From the NCBI GenBank assembly GCA_012295275.1, contig CM022668.1, positions 14,532,522-14,569,430 of the forward strand: a stretch of 36,909 bases of DNA. Direction: 5' to 3'. Made by a program: the position numbers and the translations under genes. Of the stretch, positions 1-8,560 are shown piece after piece. Each line of letters starts with the position of its first letter. Positions within the stretch are counted from its first letter, which is position 1. Under the pieces are notes generated by a model. That model did no database searches. It was not told the DNA's origin and saw nothing but the letters and a program-made list of their open reading frames with translations. This stretch comes from Chrysomallon squamiferum. Taxonomy: Eukaryota; Mollusca; Gastropoda; Neomphalida; Peltospiridae.

Positions 1-1400
1 AAGATAATCACTGTGATATGTAATTCTGAAAACGTTTAGAAATATGATTACATCTGAATGAGCTGGCAATTGCTGATTGTTCAAAATAAAAAATTAAAGC
101 AGACTGTAAAGGGACAGATCGGGCCGGGATATGTACAGTTTTAGTAATTCAGTTTCTGATACCAATGAAATGGTCAACTGGACATTTAAAAAAATATATA
201 TATAAGTTATTTAAAAATCCGACAAAAACTAGCAAACAAAAAACTTTTTATTTATTTATTTATTTATTTATTAGCAGATGGGGAGGACATACCTCAATAA
301 GGGCAGGCGAAGTCAGGTGTTATGTAGAATTATAGAATATTATAGAAGGAACATCGCTGCAAAAAAAAACAGCTGATGCTTTTCATGTTCCGGGACAGAC
401 GTTAAGACGTGCCGCCGTTGAGAAAAGGCAACGTGGCCAAGAGTTGACATTTTACCCACAAAGCTGTAAGACATGGCTCATTTTGGCCTAGCCAGAGGAA
501 AATGGCGTGAAAATCATCAGCGTTTGTCTTATTATAGGCTGTGTTGTGTCTACGCTTGAACGTACTGGTTTTGTACTTGAGTATATTCAACATGTGTATA
601 ACACGTTTTTTCTTCTTTTTTGTGGGGGCTGTTTTTTTTTTTTTTTTTTTTTTTTTTGACGTTTTTATGAAAGTGAAACGTGTTTTCCAGTCTAACAGTC
701 ATTTTATGTGGAGGAAAAACAAAGAAAAACGACCAACACCCCCCAAAAAAACCCAGATGGACATAACTATATATACATATGACGGGAATCACTTTCGTTT
801 TCTCTTCATTACTCGATTTATGCTGTCGGTTTTGATTTAAATGTTTATTAGTTACATTCCAAGTTATTTTCAAATAACTCAGTTTTGTGCTTATTTGAGA
901 GTATTTATTTTGTGTATGATGCACTTTCTTTAGCTGCCCCCCATGGCTGACCCAACCTTCTCCAACCTTCTCCAACCTGGGGAATGTTGGGCCAGTTTGG
1001 ATACGTGTCTTTAGTCATTAATAATTAAATGATCACAACAAATCAGGATATTTCAAGCATTTGTGATTGCATCTAAATAATGAAAGTTTGTTTTAAACCA
1101 CGACGAGGGTTTGTTTTTCAGTCTCTATCTGAACTGGAGGTTAAAAATGCCACAACGTGTCCCACCCTGCCCCGGTCACCCCTCTATTGTAAAATGGATG
1201 ATACTAACTACAATACTTGAAAATTATACACGTACATTAAAATTACCATTAGTTTAACATCTACCATTTTAATAAAGTATTTATATAAGCCTTCTACAAC
1301 CCCCCCCAAAAAACAACTTTTAATTTATTTTTTTGTGAAATGACTGTACCATCAACCTATTCAAAAGAGAATAAATAACTGCTCCCTCGAATTTTAATTT
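1..1400. other. Non-coding AT-rich region
   Basis: No exon could be supported on either strand. The stretch holds an ATTT microsatellite (about 245-273), a 26-base T run (632-657) and long A/T-rich spacers. Open frames here are short, mutually overlapping, and cross the homopolymer or simple sequence. The locally less AT-rich piece at 396-560 is noted separately under rejected items. Confidence 0.6.
632..657. repeat. Poly-T run (26 bases)
   Basis: Uninterrupted T run just after a G-rich pentamer. It could be the reversed tail of a retroposed insert, but no element body was recognised beside it, so it is recorded only as a homopolymer. Confidence 0.9.
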
Positions 1401-1413
1401 ATGCATACGTGAA

Positions 1414-1423
1414 CGCATGCGCA
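1414..1423. promoter_or_regulatory. NRF1-like palindrome CGCATGCGCA
   Basis: The 10-mer matches the core of the NRF1 promoter motif, an alternating GC-rich palindrome that is rare in such AT-rich DNA. It lies about 55 bases upstream of a short ATG-initiated frame at 1479-1661, and a GGAAG ETS-like core follows at about 1437. Whether it marks a promoter is inference; no transcript was identified. Confidence 0.25.
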
Positions 1424-1478
1424 AACTATAGTAAAAGGAAGTTGAGAAAGGCGTTGAATTCGATTTGTTTGAATTCAG

Positions 1479-1661
1479 ATGAAAGATCATCCGAGATTAT
1501 ACAAATTAAATGTGGGTGATGTTTCCACAGAAGGAATATTTTTGATATCGAAGAAAGAAGTCAGCTGCAAATCTCGAGATGTGATGTTAGAGAGAACGCC
1601 GTATACACAAACTGAAGAGTTGTTTCCCCTTGACCGCATGGTTATAAAGGGAGCCTTTTAG
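1479..1661 (+). other. Short open frame, possible small exon
   Basis: A 60-codon frame with no recognisable domain, rich in charged residues and starting MKDHPRLYKLNVG. It has no signal peptide or membrane segment. Its only support is position: it follows the NRF1-like motif at 1414-1423 and sits in locally balanced composition rather than simple sequence. It could be chance. Confidence 0.15.
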
Positions 1662-2102
1662 GCTTATAAGAAATATGCATATCTACAACAAATACATCAT
1701 ATTACTAATGTGAGACCAGTTCAAGTTCTGTTTCTGAGGAAAATCTAAAAATGGCTATTTGCATTTGAACAATTCTTACATGGTCGTTGTAGATCGAGAC
1801 AGCAAAGAAAAAAACAGGAAGGGAAACTAAAGAATGGAGATAGGTTGCAGAAACCAAATAAATAAATTTGCCAGCTTTTGAAACGGAACTAAAATTATCA
1901 ATTTCTGCCAGCAACAGTTTTGTCTCAAAGTAGTGTTCAGTGCAGGAAAAATACGTCTCGTTAAAACGTTCCATGAGTTTTCATATAGAGGAGAATTGAC
2001 TGGAAATTCTACATTGACGATTTTGAAAATTAATGATCTTTCCAGACTTAAATGTGCCAGAGGATAAGCAGACAAACATTTTTGTTAAAAGTGAATTAAT
2101 TG

Positions 2103-2329
2103 TATGTAACTTTTTTTTTTCTTTTTTTCTTATTATTTTTCTCTTTTCTTTTTTCTTTATTTATTTTTTGTTGTTGTTGTTGTTGTTGTTGTAACGAAGT
2201 GTCTCTTCAACTAATGCTAATTGTTATAAAATTTAAATTTTGGAGATTGTAAAAAAATATTTTCAAATTACGTTCAGTTTTTGAATTAATTTTTTAAAAT
2301 AATTTACCAACATGAAGTGACATTCGAGA

Positions 2330-2363
<34 letters not shown>

Positions 2364-2386
2364 TTGCACAATCATTACTAATAATT

Positions 2387-2417
<31 letters not shown>

Positions 2418-2431
2418 TATATTTATTTATT

Positions 2432-2506
<75 letters not shown>

Positions 2507-2510
2507 TGAT
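2103..2510. repeat. Cluster of simple repeats
   Basis: T/C-rich stretch, then TTG repeats (about 2167-2191), a 28-base A run (2333-2360), ATTT repeats (about 2385-2435) and ATT repeats (about 2439-2505). No gene is seen here. Confidence 0.9.
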
Positions 2511-3156
2511 TAATTTTATTACTTAAAAACAAAATAAATACTATAAAGGTACCACAGTAGCTAAACATAAAATTAATGTAATTTTAAAAGATAAGCAATA
2601 AAGGTGTTATAGGCAATGTTCATTAACTTTTTTTATTTCTTAGATTATTTCAGACATTCTCGTAATACACCTTTTTTTCTTTTTTGCATTCCTATTTATA
2701 GTCGGTTATTTGTTTCTGTATAATGTATAACATTAGAAACAGTTGCATAGTTGTTATGAACACAACAGAACAATACATAAATAAATAATTTAATTAATTA
2801 ATTAATTGAAACAGTATTAAATTTTAAAAAGAAAGAAAAACGAGAAATGGAAGTTCAAAAGTTAATTCTGATCACAATTGTTCAATCACTGACAGATTAA
2901 CACACACACATACACGCGCACGTTCGTTTCATTATAAATGTCGCATAATGTTCAGATGAAGGGGATGTCGTAGAAACTCGTCATCCCTCAACAGGACTGC
3001 ACCGTTTTGTTATCTACAGAGGCACTACATTAAATTATTTATCAAGAAAAAAATTGAATATTTTAGCTGTTGTCACTTAATATTACTACTTTAACTCAAT
3101 AAACAATAGTAACAAAGACAAAAACGAAAAAAATCTGCAGTTCAAAACTGAATCTG
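2511..3156. other. Gene-free spacer
   Basis: AT-rich sequence with a short CA tract near 2900 and TTAA repeats near 2790. If the minus-strand signal exon at 3366-3280 has further exons beyond its decayed exon 2, they should lie in or left of this stretch. No acceptor followed by a convincing frame was found. Confidence 0.5.
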
Positions 3157-3210
3157 TTAAAAAAAAAAATTCCGGAGATTCAAATTGGTCACAGTTTTGT
3201 CATTCTGCCC
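3157..3210 (-). pseudogene. Possible decayed second exon of the left-hand secreted-protein gene
   Basis: Reading leftward, a CTAG acceptor at 3214-3211 is followed by a phase-0 frame starting GQNDKTVTN that runs into a homopolymer and a TAA at 3159-3157 after 17 codons. Its first bases (GCAGAATGACAAAACTG) resemble the start of exon 2 of the right-hand gene (GCAGTAGTGACACAGGG at 4025), which supports a common origin. The implied intron would be only 69 nt, with a weak pyrimidine tract. The simplest reading is that the repeat-bearing exon has been lost from this copy. Alternatively the signal exon is spliced to something not recognised here. Confidence 0.35.
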
Positions 3211-3279
3211 CTAGAGATCACACATTTTTAGTTAAATCTAAGAACTTTGTAAAAAAAATTAAAAAAAAAAAAACCTTAC

Positions 3280-3366
3280 CATTGCAGATGCTGGTTCCAA
3301 AGGAGGAACAAGCAAAAAGAACAATAAAATGTTTATAAACATCGCTATTATAAGCAAAACCTTCAT
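3280..3366 (-). CDS. Signal-peptide first exon, left-hand paralogue of a divergent pair
   Basis: From an ATG at 3366-3364 the minus strand reads 29 codons. They comprise a short basic start (MK), a long Leu/Ile/Phe run, and an ASA signal-peptidase-like end, followed immediately by a consensus donor GTAAGG (3279-3274) in phase 0. An internal Met (codon 9, 3342-3340) gives a 21-codon exon. In that register the exon aligns without gaps, all the way to the donor, with the 21-codon first exon of the gene at 3790: about 40 of 63 bases match, including ILLFFLLV against IFLLFFLV and the shared Leu-Glu pair. Start choice between Met1 and Met9 is open. The product would enter the secretory pathway, but the mature part is unknown because the next exon looks decayed. 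It shares an inverted, CRE-bearing upstream region with its neighbour. Confidence 0.6.
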
Positions 3367-3405
3367 TGCAATCGCGTTGCTAATGAACTTTCTGTTTATT
3401 TCTGA

Positions 3406-3413
3406 TGACGTCA
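3406..3413. promoter_or_regulatory. CRE palindrome TGACGTCA (left gene)
   Basis: Perfect full cAMP-response element, the binding site of CREB/ATF bZIP factors. It lies about 40 bases upstream of the first ATG, or about 64 upstream of the internal ATG, of the minus-strand signal exon. The matching CRE in the other arm sits at the same relative place, which argues that it is functional. Confidence 0.65.
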
Positions 3414-3716
3414 CACAAAGATACAGCGAAAATGATTTCCGAATGTTTCCGGGATTAGCTGATACAATCCGTCTGGTAACTTTGATTAAAAGTGCTTATA
3501 CTTAGTAAATAATGTATTTGTTTTTTAATTTTATATCTTAAAACCCTTGGATATATATTTATATATTTCAGCCTATATAGCATTTCCACCCCACCCCATT
3601 ATTATTACTGTTATTGTTGCTGTTGTTTTATTTTATACTCTTTAAATAGAACCAGTAACAGTGATAATATTATCTACTTCCGGAAACGTAAGGAATTAAT
3701 GTTCGTGATATCCTAA

Positions 3717-3724
3717 TGACGTCA
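3717..3724. promoter_or_regulatory. CRE palindrome TGACGTCA (right gene)
   Basis: Perfect CRE 66 bases upstream of the start codon of the acidic repeat protein. A forkhead-like GTAAACA follows at 3731-3737 and a TATA-like box at 3754-3760, an arrangement like a compact inducible promoter. bZIP control is inference from the motif and its duplication. Confidence 0.65.
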
Positions 3725-3753
3725 TCTGATGTAAACAATTAATTAGCAATGCC

Positions 3754-3760
3754 TTTATAA
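3754..3760 (+). promoter_or_regulatory. TATA-like box TTTATAA
   Basis: It lies 30 bases upstream of the start codon at 3790, so a start site about 25-30 bases downstream would give a very short 5' leader. The left arm lacks this exact box and has CTTATAATA a little closer to its exon, so the element is only partly conserved. Confidence 0.35.
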
Positions 3761-3789
3761 CGAAAGCTGGATCAAATAATTACCATACT

Positions 3790-4987
3790 ATGGTCGCAAG
3801 CATCTTCTTGCTGTTTTTTCTCGTCAGTGCTTTGGAATGCGCATTCCCAGTTGTAAGTTAATTATAACCTTTTAGACTTAAACGTAACTGCATTTTGGGA
3901 GGGAGCAGCTAATGCAACAAATACATAAAAAAAACAACAACAATGAGATAATTTTTAAAAGTAAAAAATACAAAAGAATTTTTTTTTACTTCCATATCAT
4001 TATTGTCGTTAATATTGTTTACAGGCAGTAGTGACACAGGGCCTAAATGAGATACAGCAGAAAGATAAGAATCTAGAGGAAATTATGTCACAAGAACAAA
4101 GTGCGACAGAACAGAAAGAATACAGTCTAGATGAAATAGCGTCACAAGGGGAAAGTGAGGTAGAACAAAACGATAACAGTCTAGAGGAGATAATGACACA
4201 AGGGCTTGGTGAAACCGAACAAAAATATAACAATATAGAGGAAATAATTTCACAAGAGCAAATGGGATTGGAAGAAAACGAGAATCTTGAGGAAACAGTG
4301 TCAGAAGAGCAAAGTGCGATAGAACAAAACGAGAATGAATCCGAGGAAACAGTGTCAGAAGGGCAAAGTACGATAGAACAAAAAGAGAATCTAGAGGAAA
4401 CAGTGTCAGAAGAGCAAAGTGCGATAGAACAAAACGAGAATCTAGAGGAAACAGTGTCAGAAGGGCAAAGTGCTGTAGAACAAAAAGATAATCTAGAGGA
4501 AACAGTGTCAGAAGGGCAAAGTACGATAGAACAAAACGAGAATCTAGAGGAAACAGTGTCAGAAGGGCAAAGTACGATAGAACAAAACGAGAATCTAGAG
4601 GAAACAGTGTCAGAAGGGCAAAGTGCTATAGAACAAAACGAGAATCTAGAGGAAGGAGTGTCAGAAGGGCAAGATACGACTGAAGTGGAAGATAACTATC
4701 TAGAGGAAGTAGTGACAGAACGGCTAAGGTGGATACAACCAGAAGATAACAAGTTAGGTGAAATAACAGTGGAACGCCAGCTGGTGATCGAACTGGAGCC
4801 TTACACAGTAGAGATAATAGTGACGAAACCGCCGTTTTCCAAACTAGATAACATAACCTCGTATCTGGACCACATGTTCAAAAAGAAAGGTAAGGTACTA
4901 AAGGAAACGAAGACGCGCCGTGGGGGAAACGTGACAGTGGAAGAAACAGTGTGGTTTCTGGAACGAGAGAAGGCAACCGAACCTTAG
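3790..4987 (+). CDS. Secreted acidic repeat protein, two exons (3790-3852, 4025-4987)
   Basis: Exon 1 encodes 21 residues: MVAS, a Leu/Phe-rich hydrophobic core, and an ALECAFPV end, which is a typical signal peptide. It ends at a GTAAGT donor in phase 0. The 172-nt intron ends in a TTTACAG acceptor, and exon 2 opens in phase 0 with AVVTQG and runs to TAG at 4985. The joined product is 341 residues. Almost all of the mature chain is built from 17-18-residue units of the type NLEETVSEGQSAIEQNE: degenerate at the start, nearly identical in the middle, and diverged into a less acidic C-terminal part. That tail contains two N-glycosylation sequons (NIT, NVT) and a basic cluster (FKKKGK, KTRRGG). 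There are no cysteines in the mature chain. No known family was recognised; mucus, matrix or accessory-gland roles are all possible. The CRE-bearing upstream region is shared in mirror image with the gene at 3366. Confidence 0.8.
4070..4693 (+). repeat. Coding tandem repeat, 54-bp units grading into 51-bp units
   Basis: Four looser 18-residue units (4070-4282) are followed by about eight units (4283-4693), most of exactly 17 residues, whose DNA is nearly identical. The motif CTAGAGGAAACAGTGTCAGA recurs once per unit. High DNA identity with only E/G, T/A, I/V and N/K swaps points to recent expansion by unequal exchange or slippage. One unit at about 4334 has ESEE instead of NLEE and an extra residue. 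Confidence 0.9.
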
Positions 4988-5154
4988 CCAAGTAGACTGG
5001 CAAATACAGCATAATTATTATAAAAGTTAATCATGAGACACGGGAGATAACCTGATTGATACTTAATACAATGATAATACAGACAATTAAGAAATTAGTA
5101 GAACTGTTGTAGTAAAGAATGATGATCTATATATATATTTTTTTTTTTTATATA

Positions 5155-5160
5155 AATAAA
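5155..5160 (+). terminator. AATAAA polyadenylation signal
   Basis: First canonical hexamer downstream of the stop at 4987, about 170 bases into the 3' region and beyond an AT/T tract. It is probably the 3' end of the acidic repeat gene. Confidence 0.45.
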
Positions 5161-5221
5161 TTTACATATTTAATTAATACTTGTTCTTATCTTGTTTCTT
5201 TTATTTTTGTTATTTTTTATT

Positions 5222-5237
5222 TTTATTTTTATTTATT
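5222..5237 (-). terminator. AATAAA signals for the minus-strand gene
   Basis: Two overlapping minus-strand AATAAA hexamers lie 65-80 bases past the stop at 5302. The two convergent genes therefore have closely facing 3' ends, separated by roughly 50 bases between signals. The T/ATTT-rich surroundings make chance matches likely, so confidence is limited. Confidence 0.35.
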
Positions 5238-5301
5238 TTTTTATATTTATCATGATTTGGAGGTATAGGTTTTAGTTTTCTTCTAGAAACTTTGTTCAGT
5301 C

Positions 5302-5883
5302 TCAGATTTTCAGTTTCCTTTTCAGTAAAGCAGCTAAACGCTGTCTAATTGATGTTAGGCTAAACGTATCTGATTCTTCTGCCTCTTCTTCTTGTATACT
5401 TGATGAAGTGTCAGATTCACTGTAGTCTTCACCATCGTTATTTGTCAAGGCCTCTGATATTGGTTGCATTATTTCAGTTTTGTCTTCTACTGATGACATG
5501 CTTTGTATTTCATTTTCTAATAGTGGTGTACTTATTTCATTTTCCATTGGCGGTGTGCTTATTTCATTTTCTTCTTGTTGTGTTCTCATTTCATTTTCTA
5601 TTGGTGGTGTGCTTATTTCATTTTCTACAGGAGGCACTCTGTCAATTTCATCTGCTGGTGGCGTGTTTTCCAGCTGATCTTCAGCAGGTAGTATGGCTTC
5701 AGTTTCATCTTCTGCAGTTGGAAAGCTTAGAATTCCCACTGGATATAGTCTGTTTCTTAACAGCTTTGATAAACGTTCTTTAAGTTCAGTTACGCTAGTT
5801 TTATCCTCTTGTGAATTCTCAACATTTTCAGCTGAATCAGTAGGACAGGGAAACAGATACATAGATAGGCAGACAGAGAACAT
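5302..5883 (-). CDS. Acidic repeat protein with paired cationic amphipathic modules
   Basis: The frame from ATG at 5883 encodes 193 residues and ends at TGA 5304-5302. Translation may instead start in an unseen upstream exon: a strong pyrimidine tract ending GATTCAG at 5832 gives an acceptor in phase 1, and the sequence upstream of it looks like a dispersed repeat. Three parts follow that acceptor. First is a 20-residue module (5805-5746, core LKERLSKLLRNRL). Next is a long acidic middle with 9-residue repeats of the type ENEISTPPM and Ser/Glu-rich runs. Last is a second module (5370-5311, core IRQRLAALLKRKL) at the very C-terminus. The two modules share 8 of 20 residues plus conservative swaps, and both fit a cationic amphipathic helix. 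An acidic pro-region with cationic helices recalls peptide precursors. This is a shape argument only; no family was recognised. Confidence 0.6.
   Translation of the reverse strand: MFSVCLSMYLFPCPTDSAENVENSQEDKTSVTELKERLSKLLRNRLYPVGILSFPTAEDETEAILPAEDQLENTPPADEIDRVPPVENEISTPPIENEMRTQQEENEISTPPMENEISTPLLENEIQSMSSVEDKTEIMQPISEALTNNDGEDYSESDTSSSIQEEEAEESDTFSLTSIRQRLAALLKRKLKI
5506..5625 (-). repeat. Coding 27-bp repeat (ENEISTPPx units)
   Basis: About five in-frame units starting ENE(I/M) every nine residues, with degenerate units (ENTPPADEI, DRVPPVENE) before them. All changes keep the frame, as expected if the protein is expressed. Confidence 0.8.
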
Positions 5884-5940
5884 CAATTTAAAAACATTAA
5901 CTCTTACTAAATTCCGTCAATAACTAAGTTAGTAGTACAT
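5840..5940. repeat. Dispersed repeat module next to the minus-strand gene
   Basis: AGAC/GATA-rich sequence followed by CGTCAATAACTAAGTTAGTA resembles 34745-34835 (CGTCAATAACTGAGTTACTA) and, in its AGAC part, the intron just upstream of the GTPase exons. The ATG at 5883 falls inside it, which favours the spliced model for the gene at 5302-5831. Confidence 0.5.
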
Positions 5941-6132
5941 TTCCGAAAGTATTTTTACAATTCTGACCTCGGGGTATCAGTAAACGACACTTCGCCGAAA
6001 AATATATATATTTTCTCAGAAACAGAAGTGTTTTGCCACACATTTTATAAAGCAACAGTAACTAAGGTACATACACACAATAATATATTAGATCTTTGCA
6101 TATCAGGTGTTACGTATCGGTGCGATTATAAA

Positions 6133-6272
<140 letters not shown>

Positions 6273-6689
6273 CATTACAAGCCTTTTCTAAAGGCAGTCT
6301 TCGCCGAAATATATATATATATATATTTTTTTTTTTTTCTTCTTCTTCTTAGAAACAGAAGTGTCTTGCCAAGACTTTTGTAAAGCAACAATAAGTAAAC
6401 TATATTCACGCAGAATAATATATTAAATAAACAGATCTGTACATTCTCACACGCTTTCAAATGTCACATATGAATACGTTTATAAAGAACTTAACACATG
6501 AATTAGTCGTAGTGCCCACTTCGCCATAATTATTTTTACAATTTTATTCTTGGGATGACCTGATAGAAAATATGAACACGACACCTTTTTTCACGTTCCT
6601 AGCACTGAAAAGCAGTTTTCAGAGAAATACATTTTTCCTCAGGAACAGAAATGTCTAAATAAGTAAAAAAAATAAATTACGTACACAGA

Positions 6690-6743
6690 ATAACAACAAC
6701 AATAGTAATAATAATAACAACAACAATAATAATAATAATAATA

Positions 6744-6798
<55 letters not shown>

Positions 6799-6800
6799 TT
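6690..6800. repeat. AAC/AAT then ATT microsatellite
   Basis: AAC/AAT triplets change strand sense to ATT triplets after ATACATT, giving a short self-complementary arrangement. Confidence 0.9.
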
Positions 6801-7350
6801 TATTTGTATTATTTAGTGTGTGTATCTGTCTATGTTGGTACGCTTAATAGTCTAAGACAACAATTTCAAGTAATATATTTGTTCAAACAAAAACTAATGC
6901 AGTGATATATCATACATTTCTCTGCAAGCTTTTTTTGACAATTACACTTGTTTCAGTTTCTATGTAACTAAATTACTCATGTATTTATGAAACAGGGAGA
7001 GCTCAGCCATTAGAAAAACGTCCGTGTTAAATGTGTTGTATTTTATGCTACATGTGGTTTGTATGCATGCTTGTATGTATGTTTGTATGTATGTATGTAT
7101 GTTCGAAGAAATATATAGATCTACTACTGCTATGACAAAAATACGTTTATTACATCATTACTTTAGTTTAAAACCTGTAATGTACACACGAATTCAAAGT
7201 ATTAATATATGTTATGTCACACTCTGTTTGCTCGTTGTAATTTATTTATGAATGATACTTGATCAGATAGTTAATAAAGCTGTTAACCAGTAATCGAAAA
7301 TACATTTTCCTCAGGAACAGAGCTGTTTTGTCAACCTTTATATATAGACA

Positions 7351-7410
7351 CACAAACACACACGAGCATACAAATAAACACACAAACACACACGAACATA
7401 CAAATAAACA
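7351..7410. repeat. Two 30-bp CA-rich tandem units
   Basis: CACAAACACACACGARCATA followed by CAAATAAACA occurs twice in a row with one base difference. Similar CA-rich text recurs at about 22055-22110 and 25335-25390. Confidence 0.85.
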
Positions 7411-8424
7411 CACATAATGCATCCCTTCGTCATATTTTTGGTACTAACATGTGAGAAATACTTTGACCTCATAAACAGAAGTGACTTGCCAACCATTACA
7501 CAAAAGAACAAAGATTAGTGTGTTGTGTTTGTCGTCAAGGAGACATGATAAGCTCACTTTGTCCTGAATTGAAATGGTTTTGTGATTTTTTTACACTCTG
7601 TAAAAGATAATGTATGGATTCAAGAAGACGCTTCAAACTTAATTAAATTGTAAATGGTAAATAAAGAAATAAACAAATTAATTAATTAATGAAAATATTT
7701 TACATAGTACAGAAAAAAAAAAGAGTTACTAGTGGAGTTTCCTTTCTTCTTTGTTTTTATTAGGTTAGAAATTTATTTCATAATAAATTTCACAGTCAAA
7801 TATTTACCAACTCTTAAATGACAAGAAATATGACCAGAGATTTTTCACGTTACTAGCACTGATAAGCAGTTTTCGGAGAAATACATTTTTCCTCGGGAAC
7901 AGAAGTGTCTTGCCAAACCTTTTATAAACCAACAATAAGTAAACTATATTGACATAATGATATATTAGATAAACAGTACTTTACGTGTTGACACGTACCA
8001 AATGTCACATAAGAATATGTTTATAAAGAACTAAACAATGTCTTAACTCCACTTATGCACGCTGTATTTTTAGTTATCGCTCATATAACAAAAAGAAAGG
8101 ACGAGTTTTTTCTTGTAGTTCTCAAGTGAATCAGGTTTTTATTGATAATGACGTTTTATAATCTTTTGACCTAATTTTCAAGAGATTTGTATGACTATTA
8201 TTTCAATTAAAATTGCTTTTATTTATTTATTTATTTATTTATTTGTATGTGTATTTGTTTGTATGTTGTATTTTGTTTATTTGTTTATTTTTGTTAGTTT
8301 ATTTATTTATTTAGTAATTTATTTATTTATTTGTATATATATTTATTCATTTGTATGTTTGTTTATATGTTTGTTTAACTATTTATTTTATTTTATTTTA
8401 TTTCCTTCCATTTCTTCTTACATA

Positions 8425-8430
8425 ATATGG

Positions 8431-8470
<40 letters not shown>

Positions 8471-8490
8471 TAATAATCATAATCATAATC

Positions 8491-8522
<32 letters not shown>

Positions 8523-8560
8523 CATAATTAATAAATAAATAAATAAATAAATAATAAAAA
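8425..8560. repeat. AAT-type compound microsatellite
   Basis: AAT and AATCAT triplets with an AATAAATA tail. The matching stretch in the other block copy is 16105-16240, with small unit-number differences. Confidence 0.9.

Larger units (their letters stand above)
3274..3476 (-). repeat. Left arm of an inverted duplication: promoter plus signal exon
   Basis: Read on the minus strand, this arm aligns collinearly with 3651-3858 on the plus strand. Shared landmarks in order are CGGAAAC, TGACGTCATC, a TAAACA box, TTAGCAA, the ATG, and the GTAAG donor. From CGGAAAC to the donor both arms span the same length (about 177 bases). The arms are separated by roughly 175 bases of unrelated spacer. Confidence 0.7.
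3651..3858 (+). repeat. Right arm of the inverted duplication: promoter plus signal exon
   Basis: Plus-strand counterpart of 3274-3476, with the same order of short boxes and the same spacing from CGGAAAC to the exon 1 donor. In this arm the downstream gene is intact. Similarity is highest around CGGAAAC, the CRE, TAAACA and TTAGCAA, and in the hydrophobic codons. Confidence 0.7.

Noticed and set aside
370-491. Plus-strand frame with the text ADAFHVPGQTLRR, which recalls a pogo/Tigger-type helix-turn-helix
   Set aside because: Only about 40 codons, no conserved downstream text, no partner domain and one weak motif. It is too little to call a transposase remnant.
550-975. Long minus-strand open frame of 141 codons
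   Set aside because: It translates the T26 tract as poly-Lys and the surrounding AT-rich spacer, and overlaps other chance frames.
1705-2075. Two overlapping minus-strand frames followed by a GTAAGA donor near 1779, considered as a downstream exon of the left-hand secreted gene
   Set aside because: The only acceptor in a matching phase is a weak TTTGAG, the protein text has no similarity to the paired gene, and the distance is large.
8191-8436. Leu/Tyr/Phe-rich frames at 8191 and 15870 that look like membrane proteins and recur almost unchanged
   Set aside because: They are translations of ATTT/TTTG simple repeats, and their conservation is explained by the recent block duplication.
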